From: DATGZX01 sp035296965
GTDB taxonomy: Bacteria > Planctomycetota > Planctomycetia > Gemmatales > Gemmataceae
DNA: 33,800 bases
Assembly (NCBI GenBank): GCA_035296965.1
Contig: DATGZX010000247.1
Coordinates: 1-33,800, forward strand
Direction of reading: 5' to 3'
Shown here: positions 32,832 through 33,800 of the stretch, one piece after another
Layout: the number at the start of each line of letters is the position of its first letter
How positions within the stretch are numbered: position 1 is the stretch's first letter
Translations under genes and position numbers: made by a program
Notes under the pieces: model-generated
What the model saw: only the letters and a program-made list of their open reading frames with translations
What the model was told of the DNA's origin: nothing
Databases searched by the model: none

Positions 32832-33608
32832 ATGATCGTCTACAAGTATGTCGTTGCGGACAGGGTCGATGTACTGGAACATCGACGCATCCGATTTACA
32901 CAACCATCTGCCTTGAACGATCCTTTTGAAAGTCTACCGTGCCTGTCGCTGTACAGAGCGCATCTTCACGGACGCCTTTCAAAAACCACGGAAGGCGAAG
33001 CTCTGAAAATCCACCCCGATTTCCACGACATGATCGATGCGTCGATTGGGGACTTAGAAACGACCGCCAGAGACGTTATGAGCAAGCTATTTGTGTTCTT
33101 AAGCCTCTCCCGCAAGCGGGACAACCTTCTCATGTGGTCGCATTATGCAGACTCTCACAGAGGCTTGGTTATAGGCTTTGATAGCGACGGTCCAATCTTT
33201 CAACCTGGAGCGCTGGCGGTGCACGGTCTTCGAGATGTCGAGTATTCTAAGAAACGATGGATTCTTCCTCCCGACGGCTTGGAATCCATCTCGCAGTCTG
33301 AGATAGAGCGGGCACACCTTCGATTCTTTTTTGCAAAGAGTGACGACTGGGCCTATGAGGAAGAACTGCGCCTCGTAACCCGAGTCAGCGGAGCCAGTAT
33401 TACAATTCCAGTGACGAACGGGTGGCCGATTTGCCTCTTCGATTTTCCAAAAGAAATGGTTCGCGAAGTCATACTCGGGTACAGAATGAGTGAGGCGCAA
33501 AAGCAGAGAGTCGCGGATGTCGTCAGGGACTACCCTACCGCAACGCTGTACCAAGCTTCGCTGGACCCAGATGAGTTCGGTCTGGTAATCGGCAAGTTTC
33601 TGCCATAG
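32832..33608 (+). CDS. DUF2971-family protein
   Basis: The product is 258 residues from ATG 32832. It has the family's two signatures: an N-terminal YKYV...LEHRRIRFTQPSALNDPFE (residues 4-33) and a central FVFLSLSRKRDNLLMWSHYA with DSHRGLVIGFD. The last third has SDDWAYEEELRLVTR and VREVILGYRMSE, also usual. The family is cytoplasmic and of unknown biochemistry, often found in defence and mobile regions. It is a stand-alone gene here, lying 435 bases after the HNH/HEPN genes. There is no strong ribosome site, so translation may be low. The remaining 190 bases of the window hold no gene I can support. Confidence 0.82.
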   Translation: MIVYKYVVADRVDVLEHRRIRFTQPSALNDPFESLPCLSLYRAHLHGRLSKTTEGEALKIHPDFHDMIDASIGDLETTARDVMSKLFVFLSLSRKRDNLLMWSHYADSHRGLVIGFDSDGPIFQPGALAVHGLRDVEYSKKRWILPPDGLESISQSEIERAHLRFFFAKSDDWAYEEELRLVTRVSGASITIPVTNGWPICLFDFPKEMVREVILGYRMSEAQKQRVADVVRDYPTATLYQASLDPDEFGLVIGKFLP

Positions 33609-33800
33609 TCTTGCGGGCAGTGAACGACCGCAGGCCGCTGACACGCGTCCAAGAATAAGAGTATTTTGTTAGCGCGTCCCCCTCTGTCCCAGGTTGGGTT
33701 TGCTTGCAACTGGCGCAGCTGAACGGCGTTGTCGTTGCTAGCATGAATGCATGGATGTTCTTGTCTGTCGCGGATGCCGACAACGTGAGCAGCGCATCCG

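Overview
The window looks like a piece of a Planctomycetes chromosome (Gemmata/Pirellula-type). The reasons are the very large secreted or membrane proteins without familiar catalytic domains (about 1,200 and 2,520 residues), and debris of two families greatly expanded in that phylum: a Hanks-type kinase with the 'DIDTRSDI' motif and an SUMF1/formylglycine-enzyme-like protein. This assignment is an inference from gene content; there is no rRNA or tRNA in the window to confirm it.

Layout. (1) 1-14,250, ordinary chromosome: the end of an unrecognised gene, a GC-rich hairpin, an aldo/keto reductase, the bifunctional riboflavin enzyme RibBA, and two overlapping genes for giant surface-type proteins built from related modules. 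(2) 14,250-23,225, a phage- or satellite-like element with every gene on the + strand: a protein with several DNA-binding modules, an iteron-like repeat cluster, a small ORF, a strong hairpin, a winged-helix protein, a ParB/Spo11-like/Toprim protein split by one in-frame TGA, a frameshifted excisionase-like gene, a frameshifted ParB fragment, a ParB-fused DNA methyltransferase, and the small and large terminase subunits. No integrase, portal, protease, capsid or tail gene follows. (3) 23,226-28,160, a scrapyard of gene fragments (terminase-like tails, kinase, SUMF1-like, thioredoxin-like) around three intact genes: a small orphan, an HU-family protein and a secreted toroid plus BNR-repeat protein. 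(4) 28,169-33,608, a probable defence island: an unknown protein paired with an AbiGi-family protein, a HEPN protein, the stump of a nuclease-type effector, an HNH endonuclease, a second HEPN protein and a DUF2971 protein.

How the parts fit. RibBA supplies both entry steps of riboflavin synthesis. The giant proteins probably act together at the cell envelope. The element retains replication/control, DNA modification and DNA packaging functions but lacks a particle, so it is either a decayed prophage or a satellite that borrows capsids. The defence genes are closely packed and carry the RNxxxH (HEPN) and HNH nuclease signatures typical of abortive-infection systems. The HEPN-HNH-HEPN cluster and the unknown/AbiGi pair are the best candidates for an undescribed system. 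The UGA-split Toprim gene is the most striking single anomaly.
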